A DNA stretch of 32,522 nucleotides from Methylobacter sp. (GCF_023227905.1 NZ_JALOCF010000054.1:1-32522), one strand, 5' to 3'; positions 1 to 9,658 are shown, numbered from the stretch's first letter. The notes: generated by a model from the letters alone, not told the origin. Numbers and translations: made by a program.

Positions 1-3000
1 TGGATTCGATTACCGCGGTCACCTGGATCAGGGCGATCAACAAACGCTATGGCTTAGCTATCGGTGCGACCAAGGTTTACAGCTATCCGACCTTGGCCGA
101 GTTTTACCAATACCTGTTGAAGTCGGGAAGCCAACAAGGCCTGTTCCAAAATCAGGAGCAGTCTCAACAGGCAGTTGCTGCGACAACGACAGAACAGCCG
201 CGCAAGCAGGCAAGCGAACCGGTTCTGGTTTGTTCATTTGCATTGGCGAGTCCTGCTGATTGGCAGCCCGTTGAACCGGAGCCGGAGGCGGTCACTGAGC
301 AGCCGGTCCGTGCTGAGAGCGCGGCGCAGTCCGAGCCGCAGCAAAACCGCAATCAAAATAGCGCAACCCAGTCGATTGCAATCATCGGCATGGCCGGGCA
401 GTTCCCTAAAGCCGATAACGTGACGCAATTTTGGCAGAATCTGGTGCACGGGCGCGAGTGTATTTCGGAGATTCCGCCGACGCGCTGGTCGGTTGACGAA
501 TATTACGATCCAGACAGGAATGCGCCCGGCAAAACCGTGTGCAAACGCATGGGCCTGCTCGATGATGTCGATGTATTCGATCCGTTGTTTTTCAACATTT
601 CGCCGTCGGAGGCGGAATATATGGACCCGCAGCAGCGTTTGTTCTTGCAGACCAGCTGGAGTTGCATTGAAGACGCCGGTTATAACCCGTCCGATCTGTC
701 GGGCAGTTTGTGCGGCGTATTTGTCGGTTGCACGGCCAGCGATTACAGCCAGCTGATGGCCGGTCAGGCGCAGTGCGCACAGGCACTGATGGGCGAGTCG
801 GTCTCAATACTGCCCGCGCGTATTGCGTATTTCCTGAATTTGCAAGGGCCTTGCCTGTCCATCGATACTGCCTGTTCCTCGTCGCTGGTCGCGTTGGCCA
901 GCGCGTGCGACAGTCTGGTGCTGGGGCATAGCGACCTGGCATTGGCCGGCGGCGTGTATGTGATCAATGGCCCGGAGATTCATGTCAAAATGAGCAAGGC
1001 CGGCATGCTGTCGCCGGACGGCCGCTGTTACAGCTTCGACCAGCGCGCAAACGGTTTTGTCCCCGGCGAAGGCGTGGGCGTGCTGTTGCTGAAACGGTTG
1101 GAGCAGGCTGAGCAGGACGGCGATGATATTTACGGCGTGATTCGCGGCTGGGGCGTCAACCAGGACGGTAAAAGCAACGGCATTACCGCGCCGAACCAGG
1201 AATCGCAAACCCGTCTGGAAACCGGTATTTACAAAAAATTCGGCATCAACCCGGAGCATATCCAGCTGATTGAAGCGCACGGCACCGCAACCAAGCTGGG
1301 CGACCCGATTGAAGTGGACGCGTTGCGCGAATCATTCCGCCAGTTTACCGAGCGGAAGCATTTTTGCGCACTGAGTTCGGTAAAAAGCAATATCGGCCAT
1401 CTTGCCACTGCCGCCGGTGTTTCCGGCGTGATCAAATCGGTGCTGGCCCTGCAACACAAGCAATTGCCGCCGACGATCAATTACCAAGCGCTGAACGAGC
1501 ATATCAATTTAGAGGACAGCCCGTTCTACGTGAACACGCAGTGCAAACCGTGGGACGTGCCGGTCGGGCAAAAGCGCCATGTGGCAGTCAGCTCATTCGG
1601 CTTTAGCGGTACCAACGCCCATATCGTGCTGGAAGAGCCTTTACCGAAGGCTGCGGCCGCAGTTGCGGCAGATACACCGGTATTGCTGGTGTTATCGGCA
1701 AAAAGCGGGCAGCAATTGGCGGTTTATGCGCAGGCAGTCAGCGACTATCTGGCCGATCAATACAACAGCCGGGAAATAAGCCTGAGCGATATGGCTTGTA
1801 CCTTTCAGGTCGGCAGGGTGGCGCTGAATCATCGTCTGGCGGTTGTCGCGAACACCGCTGACGAATTAAGAGCTAAGTTATCAAATTACGCGTCAACCGG
1901 CGCAAGCGATCAGGATTGTTTCAGCGGCGAAGCCGGCAAAAAGGCCGGAGCCGTAGACGGTTCAATTCAGGGGACGGTTACAAAACAGCAACTCCGGCAA
2001 TTGGCCGAACGCTGGGTTATCGGCGAAACGGTTGATTGGCCGTCGTTATATCGGCCCGGACAGGCGCGGCGCAAGCACGGCTTGCCGACCTATCCGTTTG
2101 CTCGCGAACACTACTGGATACCGGAAATTGAAGCTGTCGAAGACATAGTTGATAGCAAGCCCTGCCGCAGCAGCGAAACGCCGGTGATAGACAGCGAACT
2201 GTGGCGCGGCAGCGAGTTGCCGGACACGATTGATTGGAAAAACAGCTTACAGCATTATCAGGACAAACGGGTTGTTGTTATCTACGCCGATGACGGCGAA
2301 CGCCGGGCATTCAACAACCTGTTGACGCAGTTGAAGCAGGCGTCCGGTCTCGATGATTCTTCGAATGTGCGTTATTGCGCCGTCAATGAAATCAACGCGG
2401 GATTGGCAGCAAAGCGGCCCGATTGCTTGTTATTTCTGGGCGCGCAGCAGATCGATACCTCGGCGATTGTGCAATGCCTGAAACTGTTATCCGGGCAAAG
2501 CGGCGGCGGCCTCGTGGACATCGTATTTTTTATGCAGGCCGACCCGGTCGCGGCCGACCGGCTGGCAGACTTGATCAGCAAAGCCGTCAAACCTGAACAG
2601 TCGCGCTGTGTGCTGGTTACTCAGGATGAGTGCAGCGACCTGAACGCGGCAATGCAGCGCTGGTTTAGGGAATGGCTGGCTTTCGGCGCGCAGACTGAAC
2701 CGTCCGGCAGGTTGAGCCAAGTTCATTATGCCGCAGGGCAGCGTCTGGCTCGGAACGGCAGCGTCGAACGGGGCGCGGAGCATATCTGCCTGATTAACAA
2801 GGAATGGCTGGCAAGTCAGCCGCAACCGGCAGCGAATCCGGCCGAGCGCGGCACTGTGCTGATTCTGGTCAACCATGAGTCCCTGCAAATTGCCCGGAAA
2901 CTGCTTGAACCGGAAGATTTTAACAAAGTCATTTTGATCGGCGACAACAGCGTACTGCCTAGCCAAATCCAGAACTCGATCAACTACAAGGATGCCGAAT

Positions 3001-4778
3001 CGGTCAAAATCAGCGCCCATATCCTGATCGACCAGTACGATAATATTAGCCACATTATCGATTTGAGCGATCTTTACGATACGGCCAAAGACAACGATGC
3101 CGACAATCCGGGCAAGACCGTTTTCTATCAAACCCTCATCGGCACCTATAACGACATTGCGATTTTGTATTTCACCAAAGGCTTGCAGCATTTTCAGTGC
3201 AAGAAGATGAGCCTGGCGGGTGCCAAGTTTGCCGGACTGGTTAAAATGCTCAGCGCGGATTATCCGCATGCCAGCGCCCGCTTCATCGACATTGACCAAT
3301 CAGCTTACGATCAGCCCGGATCATTAAGGCAAATCATCATGCAGGAGTTTGACGCCGAATTGCAGGAGACTGAGCTGTGCTACCGTAACGGGCAGCGTTT
3401 TGCGCCCGTCCTATCGGCTGTTGAAGCCGGAGCCGGAGAGGCATTGCCGATTGCGCAGGACGGCGTCTATGTCATCAGCGGCGGAACCAATGGCGTCGGA
3501 CTGGAAATCGCCAAGTATCTTGCCGCCAAGGGCTGCAATAAGCTGGTGCTGATGGGCATTACACAACTTCCGCCCAGAGAAGCCTGGCCGCAGGCAGTCA
3601 ATAACGATGACTTGTCTCCGTATGTCAAAAATAAACTGCTAGAGCTGATTGAACTGGACAAGTCGGTCGAGCATCTTCTGATTTATACCGGCTCGATAAC
3701 CAGTCAGCATTCGTTGAGGCGGTATTTCAGAAAAATCCGCGGAAGGCTGGGGCCGATCAGGGGAATTATTCACAGCGCGGGCGTTTATTCGGATTCGGAC
3801 AACCCCGGCTTTGTCAGCAAGGACCTGAAGCGGATGCAGCAGGTCTGGGAGCCTAAAGTCAACGGCCTTGAATGCCTGCATGCGCTTTTCAAGGCGGATG
3901 CACTGGACTTTTTTGTGTCGTTTTCGTCGATGACCGGGCTTATGCCGCATCTGGCCCGCGGCGCCGCCGATTATGCGATGGCCAATTCGTTTGTCGATTT
4001 TTTCACTGCCTATCAGCGTCATCAAAACAACAACACCTGTTACAAAACCATCATTTGGTCGGACTGGAACCAGACTGGAGCCATCACCCGGATTGCCGAT
4101 GAAAGAGTTGCTGCGATAAAAGATAATTTCCACCGGCTCGGCATGCGAACATTTTCCAATCAGGAAGGCTGGGCGCTGTTCGAGCAGGCGATGGCATGCA
4201 CGGAGGACAGCCGAGTGTTCATCGGCTATCTTGATCGGCAGCAGTTTGAGCAGGTCAGGCCGCAATTGCTGTATGCGAACCTTAATGCCGGAGAACCGGT
4301 AAAACAGGTTGTGGCGGCCAAGGCCGAAACGTCTGCTGAAACCATCCCGGAAAGCTCAATTCTGCATCATTTGGATCAATGGGAAGCTGAAAAACGCTCG
4401 GGGCTGGAAGTGCCGGTTTACCGGATCACCGATGTGATCAGTCTGGATGAGATCAAGCTCCTGGAACCGAACCTGATACATCGGATACACAAGTTGCTGT
4501 TTGCGGGCGTAGCACAACAGGTAGTCCAGGAACAATCTGTTGATTTGACGCAGGTGATTATAAATACCCTGCTGGAAGTGCTGAAACTGAAAAACTTTGA
4601 TCCTGCCCAGCCGTTCCAGAATTACGGGCTGGATTCGATCTCGGCGATGGTGCTGGCAACCCGGCTGGAGAAAAGACTGAAACAGCCGGTGCAGCCGCAA
4701 TGGCTGATCGATTTTTCCACGGTTGAAACGCTGTCCCGGCATTTAACGGCGCAGAACAGCAAGTCCCTGTTGGAATAA
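1..4778 (+). CDS. Trans-AT type I polyketide synthase, C-terminal part (ACP-KS-KR-ACP), 5' partial
   Basis: The frame is open from the first base, so the gene starts outside the window; the TTG at 93 is internal. Codons 3-11 read Asp-Ser-Ile, the phosphopantetheine site of an ACP (Ser codon 6-8). A ketosynthase follows (about 369-1640) with Cys in DTACSSS (873-875), His in HGTA (1278-1280) and His in NIGH (1398-1400), so it should condense. The post-KS linker ends in YPFAREHYW, as in trans-AT enzymes, and there is no AT. A ketoreductase (about 3450-4200) has the GGTNGVG nucleotide site, Ser at 3924-3929 and Tyr at 3972-3974. A final ACP has Ser at 4635-4637. There is no thioesterase, so release occurs elsewhere or the next module is on another protein. 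About 2200-3400 lacks a domain I can name apart from the KR structural part near its end. Extension and ketoreduction are well supported; the product is unknown. Confidence 0.93.
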   Translation, partial: DSITAVTWIRAINKRYGLAIGATKVYSYPTLAEFYQYLLKSGSQQGLFQNQEQSQQAVAATTTEQPRKQASEPVLVCSFALASPADWQPVEPEPEAVTEQPVRAESAAQSEPQQNRNQNSATQSIAIIGMAGQFPKADNVTQFWQNLVHGRECISEIPPTRWSVDEYYDPDRNAPGKTVCKRMGLLDDVDVFDPLFFNISPSEAEYMDPQQRLFLQTSWSCIEDAGYNPSDLSGSLCGVFVGCTASDYSQLMAGQAQCAQALMGESVSILPARIAYFLNLQGPCLSIDTACSSSLVALASACDSLVLGHSDLALAGGVYVINGPEIHVKMSKAGMLSPDGRCYSFDQRANGFVPGEGVGVLLLKRLEQAEQDGDDIYGVIRGWGVNQDGKSNGITAPNQESQTRLETGIYKKFGINPEHIQLIEAHGTATKLGDPIEVDALRESFRQFTERKHFCALSSVKSNIGHLATAAGVSGVIKSVLALQHKQLPPTINYQALNEHINLEDSPFYVNTQCKPWDVPVGQKRHVAVSSFGFSGTNAHIVLEEPLPKAAAAVAADTPVLLVLSAKSGQQLAVYAQAVSDYLADQYNSREISLSDMACTFQVGRVALNHRLAVVANTADELRAKLSNYASTGASDQDCFSGEAGKKAGAVDGSIQGTVTKQQLRQLAERWVIGETVDWPSLYRPGQARRKHGLPTYPFAREHYWIPEIEAVEDIVDSKPCRSSETPVIDSELWRGSELPDTIDWKNSLQHYQDKRVVVIYADDGERRAFNNLLTQLKQASGLDDSSNVRYCAVNEINAGLAAKRPDCLLFLGAQQIDTSAIVQCLKLLSGQSGGGLVDIVFFMQADPVAADRLADLISKAVKPEQSRCVLVTQDECSDLNAAMQRWFREWLAFGAQTEPSGRLSQVHYAAGQRLARNGSVERGAEHICLINKEWLASQPQPAANPAERGTVLILVNHESLQIARKLLEPEDFNKVILIGDNSVLPSQIQNSINYKDAESVKISAHILIDQYDNISHIIDLSDLYDTAKDNDADNPGKTVFYQTLIGTYNDIAILYFTKGLQHFQCKKMSLAGAKFAGLVKMLSADYPHASARFIDIDQSAYDQPGSLRQIIMQEFDAELQETELCYRNGQRFAPVLSAVEAGAGEALPIAQDGVYVISGGTNGVGLEIAKYLAAKGCNKLVLMGITQLPPREAWPQAVNNDDLSPYVKNKLLELIELDKSVEHLLIYTGSITSQHSLRRYFRKIRGRLGPIRGIIHSAGVYSDSDNPGFVSKDLKRMQQVWEPKVNGLECLHALFKADALDFFVSFSSMTGLMPHLARGAADYAMANSFVDFFTAYQRHQNNNTCYKTIIWSDWNQTGAITRIADERVAAIKDNFHRLGMRTFSNQEGWALFEQAMACTEDSRVFIGYLDRQQFEQVRPQLLYANLNAGEPVKQVVAAKAETSAETIPESSILHHLDQWEAEKRSGLEVPVYRITDVISLDEIKLLEPNLIHRIHKLLFAGVAQQVVQEQSVDLTQVIINTLLEVLKLKNFDPAQPFQNYGLDSISAMVLATRLEKRLKQPVQPQWLIDFSTVETLSRHLTAQNSKSLLE

Positions 4779-4805
4779 CGGTTACCGCCCGAATAAAAAC
4801 ACACC

Positions 4806-5915
4806 ATGACACAAACGATAGAACAGCTACTGGGCATTCAACCAGCCGCGCACAAGCCGAAGCCAGCGAAGGCGGACATCAAGTTCAGTTTTCTGTTTTT
4901 TTCGGATGTGCGGAAAGATATTCCCGATGCGGAAAAATACGCTTTTATGCGGGATATAACGCTGTTTGCTGACCGGGAAGGTTTTGAGGCGGTTTATCTC
5001 CCGGAACGACACTTCCATGAGTTCGGCTCGATTTACGCCAACCCTGCGATCATGGCGGCGCATTTGATACCCCAGACAACACGCATCCGCTTCAGGACCG
5101 CCGGTATTTCGCTGCCTTTGCATCATCCGGCCGAAGTGGTCGAATGGTGGGCCATGAATGATGTGCTGTCGCAAGGCCGCGTCGATCTGGGTTTCGGTTC
5201 AGGCTGGAATAAGCCCGATTTTATTTTGTCGCCGGAAAGTTATGAAAACCGGCGGCAAATATGCAGCGAAGCCATCTCGGTCGTGCAAAAGCTGTGGCGC
5301 GGCGAAACCGTTTCTTTTGCAGGACCCGGCGGCGAACAGATACCGATTGCGGTTTACCCTCGTCCGCTGCAACCGGAACTGAACGTCTGGCTGCTGGTTA
5401 CGCAGAATGACGAAGGTTTTATTCATGCGGGCAAACAGGGCTATAACATTTTTACCATGCTGTACGGCAATAATCTGGATGCGATGCAAAAAAAGATTGC
5501 GCTGTACAGAAACGCCCGGCAGGAGGCGGGGCTTGATCCTGACAAAGGAGTTATCACATTAATGCTGCATACCTTGATGCTGCAAGATAGGGGGCGCGTG
5601 CAGCAGGCCGTGGAAGCGCCTTTTAAAGGTTACATAAAAAGCTCGCTGGATGCGCATCTGAAAGCGGCCGTCGATCAAAACGGCGGCACCCCGCTCAGCG
5701 AAGCGGAAAAAGGCAAAATGCTGGAATACGCCTACCAGCGTTACTTTAAAACTGGCGCAATTTTCGGCACTGTTGAAGACGGCCGGGATATGGTCGAGCA
5801 GGCGATAGCTGCCGGTGTCGATGAAATCGCCTGTCTGGTCGATTTTGGTGTGGACTATTCGGTGGTCAGGGAGTCTCTGGCTTATCTTAAACGGTTGACG
5901 TCTAACTACTGCTGA
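4806..5915 (+). CDS. MupA-type luciferase-like FMN monooxygenase (natural-product biosynthesis family)
   Basis: A 369-residue protein of the bacterial luciferase-like (LLM) fold. It has the features of the natural-product subgroup that includes MupA: FSFLFFSDV near residue 28, PERHFHEFGSIYANPA near 72, LPLHHPAEVVEWW near 103 and GFGSGWN near 135. Members use reduced FMN and O2 to hydroxylate or otherwise oxidise carrier-bound polyketide or peptide intermediates. They are often embedded in a PKS or NRPS module; here the enzyme is free-standing. It starts 27 bp after the PKS stop on the same strand, which points to co-transcription and to action on a chain held by the PKS ACP. No strong ribosome site is visible before the ATG. 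Family assignment is firm; the oxidised position is unknown. Confidence 0.9.
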   Translation: MTQTIEQLLGIQPAAHKPKPAKADIKFSFLFFSDVRKDIPDAEKYAFMRDITLFADREGFEAVYLPERHFHEFGSIYANPAIMAAHLIPQTTRIRFRTAGISLPLHHPAEVVEWWAMNDVLSQGRVDLGFGSGWNKPDFILSPESYENRRQICSEAISVVQKLWRGETVSFAGPGGEQIPIAVYPRPLQPELNVWLLVTQNDEGFIHAGKQGYNIFTMLYGNNLDAMQKKIALYRNARQEAGLDPDKGVITLMLHTLMLQDRGRVQQAVEAPFKGYIKSSLDAHLKAAVDQNGGTPLSEAEKGKMLEYAYQRYFKTGAIFGTVEDGRDMVEQAIAAGVDEIACLVDFGVDYSVVRESLAYLKRLTSNYC

Positions 5916-5965
5916 GGCGTTTCTTTGAGACGACGACTACATCGTGTTTTACAGGGGGATAAATA

Positions 5966-6853
5966 ATGAAATCAACAAACAGGGAAAAGCTGGAACGGCA
6001 AGGATATTGTATTGTTAGCAACTTATTTGATCAGTCGATGATCGAAAAAATCAGCCAATGGTGCGATAAGGCGCTGGAGACTGTTTCTGAAAACCATCGC
6101 GCCCAGTTCAAGTCCCAGGGTTGTCTGGTCGATATATCGGACTATCCTGATTTCTCGGAAATCATCGGCCACGAGGCGTTGGCGGCACTTTTTAACGAGC
6201 TGGATTTAGGCGGCCATGTATTCAGCAGCGGTTCTATTATCAGCAAACCGCCCGCCAGTCCGCCGCTGTTCTGGCATCATGACTGGTGGGGCTGGGATGA
6301 TCCGCTTTCCTATACTGACCGGATTCCCCAGGTCAACATGATGATTTACCTTTCCCCGACTTCGCCTGACAATGGCTGCCTTCGGGTTATACCCGGCAGT
6401 CATCATCAAAAGCACCCGATTCATGAAGTCCCAGCGGTATACGGTTCATCTATGTCCAGAGTGGAGAACCTCGAGCACCCGCTTTATCAATCGTGGGAAG
6501 GGGAGGTTGCAATCGAGGTTCAACCGGGCGATGTTGTCGTCAAGGATACGCGTTTATTGCACAGCGCCTACGCCAACACGTCGAATGAAAACAGAACTTT
6601 GCTGAGCCTCAACTTCAATCCTGATTTTTCCGACCTGCCTGCCGGCATGCAGGCCAGAATAAAAAGCATTTTCATGCGGGAGAGGGAATTCGATGGGTGC
6701 ATTGTCCCGAACGATCTGCTTATGGTTCAGTGGCCTGAACGGCAGAGGAAAAAAATAGAACATCTTTTCCCGGCATGTGCGGAAGAGGTTCGGCCGCTTA
6801 ACTTCAACTTTAGTCCTGACCTGGATTTATTAAACGGAGCCGGGCATTCATAG
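5966..6853 (+). CDS. Phytanoyl-CoA dioxygenase family Fe(II)/2-oxoglutarate oxygenase
   Basis: A 295-residue PhyH-family protein. The iron triad is visible: His104 and Asp106 (in WHHDWW) and the distal His199 in LLHSAY, followed by Arg210, the usual 2-oxoglutarate carboxylate partner. The GCLRVIPGSH segment (about 137-146) is typical of the family. Such enzymes hydroxylate unactivated carbons, and in natural-product clusters they act on free or carrier-bound intermediates. A strong ribosome site (AGGGGGAT, 5952-5959) lies just before the ATG, 50 bp after the monooxygenase gene, so it probably belongs to the same operon. After the stop there is a 63-bp palindrome. A tailoring hydroxylase is the likeliest role; the substrate cannot be read from sequence. 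Confidence 0.88.
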   Translation: MKSTNREKLERQGYCIVSNLFDQSMIEKISQWCDKALETVSENHRAQFKSQGCLVDISDYPDFSEIIGHEALAALFNELDLGGHVFSSGSIISKPPASPPLFWHHDWWGWDDPLSYTDRIPQVNMMIYLSPTSPDNGCLRVIPGSHHQKHPIHEVPAVYGSSMSRVENLEHPLYQSWEGEVAIEVQPGDVVVKDTRLLHSAYANTSNENRTLLSLNFNPDFSDLPAGMQARIKSIFMREREFDGCIVPNDLLMVQWPERQRKKIEHLFPACAEEVRPLNFNFSPDLDLLNGAGHS

Positions 6854-6892
6854 AAACGTGCATAAAATAACATGAGCCCGTTTTATTTTTAA

Positions 6893-6955
6893 ACCATGAA
6901 GGGCATGAAGGACATGGAGGATTTAAATCTTCATGTCCTTCATGCTCTTCATGGT
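6893..6955. repeat. 63-bp intergenic palindrome between PhyH and BVMO genes
   Basis: Two arms of about 31 bases built on the phrase CATGAAGG/CCTTCATG meet at 6924, with three or four differences. It could fold into a long hairpin in RNA. It lies after the PhyH stop and before the true start of the flavin monooxygenase, so it may attenuate or stabilise the transcript, or be a mobile palindromic unit. It also supplies the spurious N-terminal codons of an upstream-extended reading of the next gene. Confidence 0.8.
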
Positions 6956-7019
6956 AATTGCTATACATGTTCTTAGGCAGATTGGTAGCTTAAGAATTAC
7001 CCGTTTGGCGAGTTTACCG

Positions 7020-8840
7020 ATGAAAAATAACCAACAAGCAAAGCCGCCGCATTTCAACCTCGATCAGCTTCGTTCGAAATATCGCGAAGAACGGGATAAA
7101 CGCCTGCGTCAGGAAGGTAACGATCAATATATAAAAATAGGCGGCCGGTACGCGAGTTTTCAGGAAGATCCTTATACGGCTATACAGGCGCGCGAACCGT
7201 TGCATGATGAAGTGGAGGTATTGATTGTCGGCGGCGGTTTCAGCGGTTTGCTGGCGGCGGTTCGGCTGAAGGAAGCCGGCATTGAGGATGTCCGCATTGT
7301 CGAACGCGGCGGCGATTTCGGCGGCACCTGGTACTGGAATCGTTATCCCGGCGCACAATGCGATATTGAATCCTATATTTACCTGCCGTTACTTGAAGAG
7401 ATCGGCTATATCCCCAAACAAAAATACAGCAATGCGCCGGAAATTTTTGCCCACTCCCGCGCCATTGCTGAACATTACCGGCTTTATGATAAGGCCTGCT
7501 TGCATACCTCGGTGACCGAACTGCGCTGGAATGAGACCTTATTGCGCTGGGTCGTTGCCACGGACCGAGGCGATAGCATGAAGGCGCGGTTTATCTGTCT
7601 TGCCGACGGCCCGCTCAGCCAGCCTAAACTGCCTGGCATAGCAGGCATCGAAACTTTTCAAGGCAAGATGTTTCATACCAGCCGCTGGGACTATGGTTAT
7701 ACCGGCGGCGACGCAAACGGCAAGCTGGACAAACTGCATGATAAACGGGTCGGCATCATCGGCACCGGGGCCACCAGCATTCAGTGCATTCCCTATCTTG
7801 CCGCGTCTGCCCGGCAATTATATGTTTTCCAACGCACACCTTCTTCGGTCCTCGTGCGCGACAACAAAGCCACTGATTCCGAATGGGCGACAACGTTGAG
7901 TCCAGGCTGGCAGCAGGCGCGCATGAAAAATTTTAACCGGGTCACTTCCGGCATCGATCAGGACGAGGATCAGGTTAATGATGGGCTGACTAACATCATG
8001 CGTAACTTAAGCAATCTCCCGAAGCATCATCAGCGGGAACAACTGCCCGCGGAAGACATGGAAAGGCTGTCGGAAATGCTTGATTTTGAACAGATGGAAC
8101 AGGTCAGGGCGCGTATCGACAGTGTCGTAACCGATCCCGAAACAGCCGCCGCACTTAAACCGTGGTACCGCTTATTTTGCAAAAGGCCCTGTTTTAATGA
8201 CGAGTATCTTCAGGTTTTTAACCGGCCCAATGTCAAACTGGTGGATACCCAGGGCAAAGGCGTGGCGCAGCTTAGCGAAACAGCGGCCATTGTCGGCGAT
8301 CAAAGCTATGATCTGGATTGCCTGATTTTCGCCACCGGTTTTGAGGTGGGCACCGCCTATCCCAGACGTTCAGGCTTTGAAGTCTATGGCCGGAACGGTT
8401 TGACGCTGACCGAGAAATGGGCAGACGGCATGCGCACTCTGCATGGCCTTCAGACCCGCCATTTCCCGAATTGTTTTTTTCTGGGCATGACCCAGGGCGG
8501 CTATACCGCCAACTACACGCATATGCTCTATGAGCAAAGCGCGCATATTGCCTATATCATCAGCGAGGTAAACAAACAAAACATGCAAGCTGTTGACGTG
8601 ACCCAGGAAGGGGAGGAGCAATGGGTTACTGTCATCAACAGCTTTGCCGCCGCCGGCCTGAAATATTATCAGGAATGCACTCCCGGTTATTATAATAACG
8701 AGGGCAAACCGGGCGAGGGCAAGACCGCCAAAATCGCCGGCTTTTACGGCGGCGGCTCGGAGGCGTTTTTTCAGATATTGAACGATTGGCGGGAAAAAGG
8801 GACTATGGAAGGCGTTTGTTTAATCAGCGGGAAAACCTAG
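7020..8840 (+). CDS. Baeyer-Villiger-type FAD/NADPH monooxygenase
   Basis: A 606-residue protein when started at the ATG at 7020. The frame is open back to 6933, but those 29 codons read through the palindrome and do not resemble the family. The first dinucleotide site is GGGFSG (71-76), then GGTWYWNRYPGAQCD (101-115), the Baeyer-Villiger fingerprint FQGKMFHTSRWD (213-224) and a second Rossmann site GTGATS (248-253). Members use FAD, NADPH and O2 to insert oxygen next to a ketone, giving an ester or lactone. In trans-AT pathways such enzymes can put oxygen into the carbon chain. It closes the plus-strand run of the cluster, and its stop overlaps the stop of the convergent dehydrogenase gene. 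Whether it acts on the chain or on the free product is not known. Confidence 0.9.
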   Translation: MKNNQQAKPPHFNLDQLRSKYREERDKRLRQEGNDQYIKIGGRYASFQEDPYTAIQAREPLHDEVEVLIVGGGFSGLLAAVRLKEAGIEDVRIVERGGDFGGTWYWNRYPGAQCDIESYIYLPLLEEIGYIPKQKYSNAPEIFAHSRAIAEHYRLYDKACLHTSVTELRWNETLLRWVVATDRGDSMKARFICLADGPLSQPKLPGIAGIETFQGKMFHTSRWDYGYTGGDANGKLDKLHDKRVGIIGTGATSIQCIPYLAASARQLYVFQRTPSSVLVRDNKATDSEWATTLSPGWQQARMKNFNRVTSGIDQDEDQVNDGLTNIMRNLSNLPKHHQREQLPAEDMERLSEMLDFEQMEQVRARIDSVVTDPETAAALKPWYRLFCKRPCFNDEYLQVFNRPNVKLVDTQGKGVAQLSETAAIVGDQSYDLDCLIFATGFEVGTAYPRRSGFEVYGRNGLTLTEKWADGMRTLHGLQTRHFPNCFFLGMTQGGYTANYTHMLYEQSAHIAYIISEVNKQNMQAVDVTQEGEEQWVTVINSFAAAGLKYYQECTPGYYNNEGKPGEGKTAKIAGFYGGGSEAFFQILNDWREKGTMEGVCLISGKT

Positions 8841-9658
8841 TTTTTTTCATCCGCAACCTGTAGCGTTGCGGTGCTGCCCGCCATAATGCCGCCGTCGATT
8901 ATCATTTCCGAGCCGGTCACATATCGCGACTCATCGGAAGCCAGATATAAGACATTGTAGGCGACGTCAAGCGGCGTCCCCATTTCGTTCAGCGGAATGC
9001 CTCTTTTCACAAAATTCAGCGTTTTTTCTCTTTGTTCCGGCGTGTCGCCCATTACACTGTCCCAGATGGGCGTGTAGATGGCGCCAGGATGAAGCGAGTT
9101 GCAGCGGATTTTATAGCCGTATTGGGCGCAATAAATCGCCACGCTTTTGGTCAAATTACGCACCGCGCCTTTGCTTGAGCAATAGGCCGCGGTTTGCGCC
9201 ATCCCGACCATGCCGGAGCGTGATGACATATTAATGATGGAGCCTCCCTGCGCTTTCATTAATTCAATGCCGTATTTGCAGCCTAAAAATACGCCGTCCA
9301 GGTTGACCGCATGTATCGTATGCCAGTCTTCAAGCGACATATGTTCCACATCCTGAGGCCGTTGCTCGAATTCCTGTTCAAAACCGGAAACTCCGGCATT
9401 ATTAAACAGGATGTCCAGACGGCCATACTGCTGGCGGATGATCTCGCAAACCGTCTGCCAATCGGCTTCTTGGGCAACATCCAGATGGTGATAACAGGCT
9501 TGCGGGCCGATCTCCTTTGCCACAGTCCGCCCCAGATCATCAAGAATATCGACAATAATGACGAAAGCGCCTTCGCTGGCAAGCAGTCTGGCCGTTCCAG
9601 CACCAATCCCGCGGCTTCCCCCGGTAATGAGTGCAATTTTGTCTTTTACTCTGGGCAT
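8837..9658 (-). CDS. Short-chain dehydrogenase/reductase (classical SDR)
   Basis: A 273-residue classical SDR. Visible parts are the cofactor motif TGGSRGIG (12-19), NNAG (86-89), Asn119, Ser145/146, and the catalytic pair Tyr159 and Lys163 (YCSSK). Asp37 at the end of the second strand suggests NAD(H) rather than NADP(H). It oxidises an alcohol or reduces a ketone on a small molecule. A ribosome site AGGA lies about 8 bases before the ATG. It is downstream of the acyltransferase gene on the same strand, 148 bp away with a hairpin between, and converges on the Baeyer-Villiger gene with a 4-bp overlap. A tailoring role in the polyketide pathway is likely from position only. Confidence 0.9.
   Translation of the reverse strand: MPRVKDKIALITGGSRGIGAGTARLLASEGAFVIIVDILDDLGRTVAKEIGPQACYHHLDVAQEADWQTVCEIIRQQYGRLDILFNNAGVSGFEQEFEQRPQDVEHMSLEDWHTIHAVNLDGVFLGCKYGIELMKAQGGSIINMSSRSGMVGMAQTAAYCSSKGAVRNLTKSVAIYCAQYGYKIRCNSLHPGAIYTPIWDSVMGDTPEQREKTLNFVKRGIPLNEMGTPLDVAYNVLYLASDESRYVTGSEMIIDGGIMAGSTATLQVADEKN

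Noticed and set aside
93..95. TTG as start of the PKS gene
   Set aside because: The same frame continues to the window edge and encodes an ACP with its serine site.
2487..3299. 270-residue open frame on the minus strand inside the PKS gene
   Set aside because: It lies opposite a continuous PKS frame with intact domains on both sides; no family match.
6933..7019. Upstream extension of the Baeyer-Villiger gene
   Set aside because: The codons arise from the right arm of a palindrome and do not fit the family; the ATG at 7020 is used instead.
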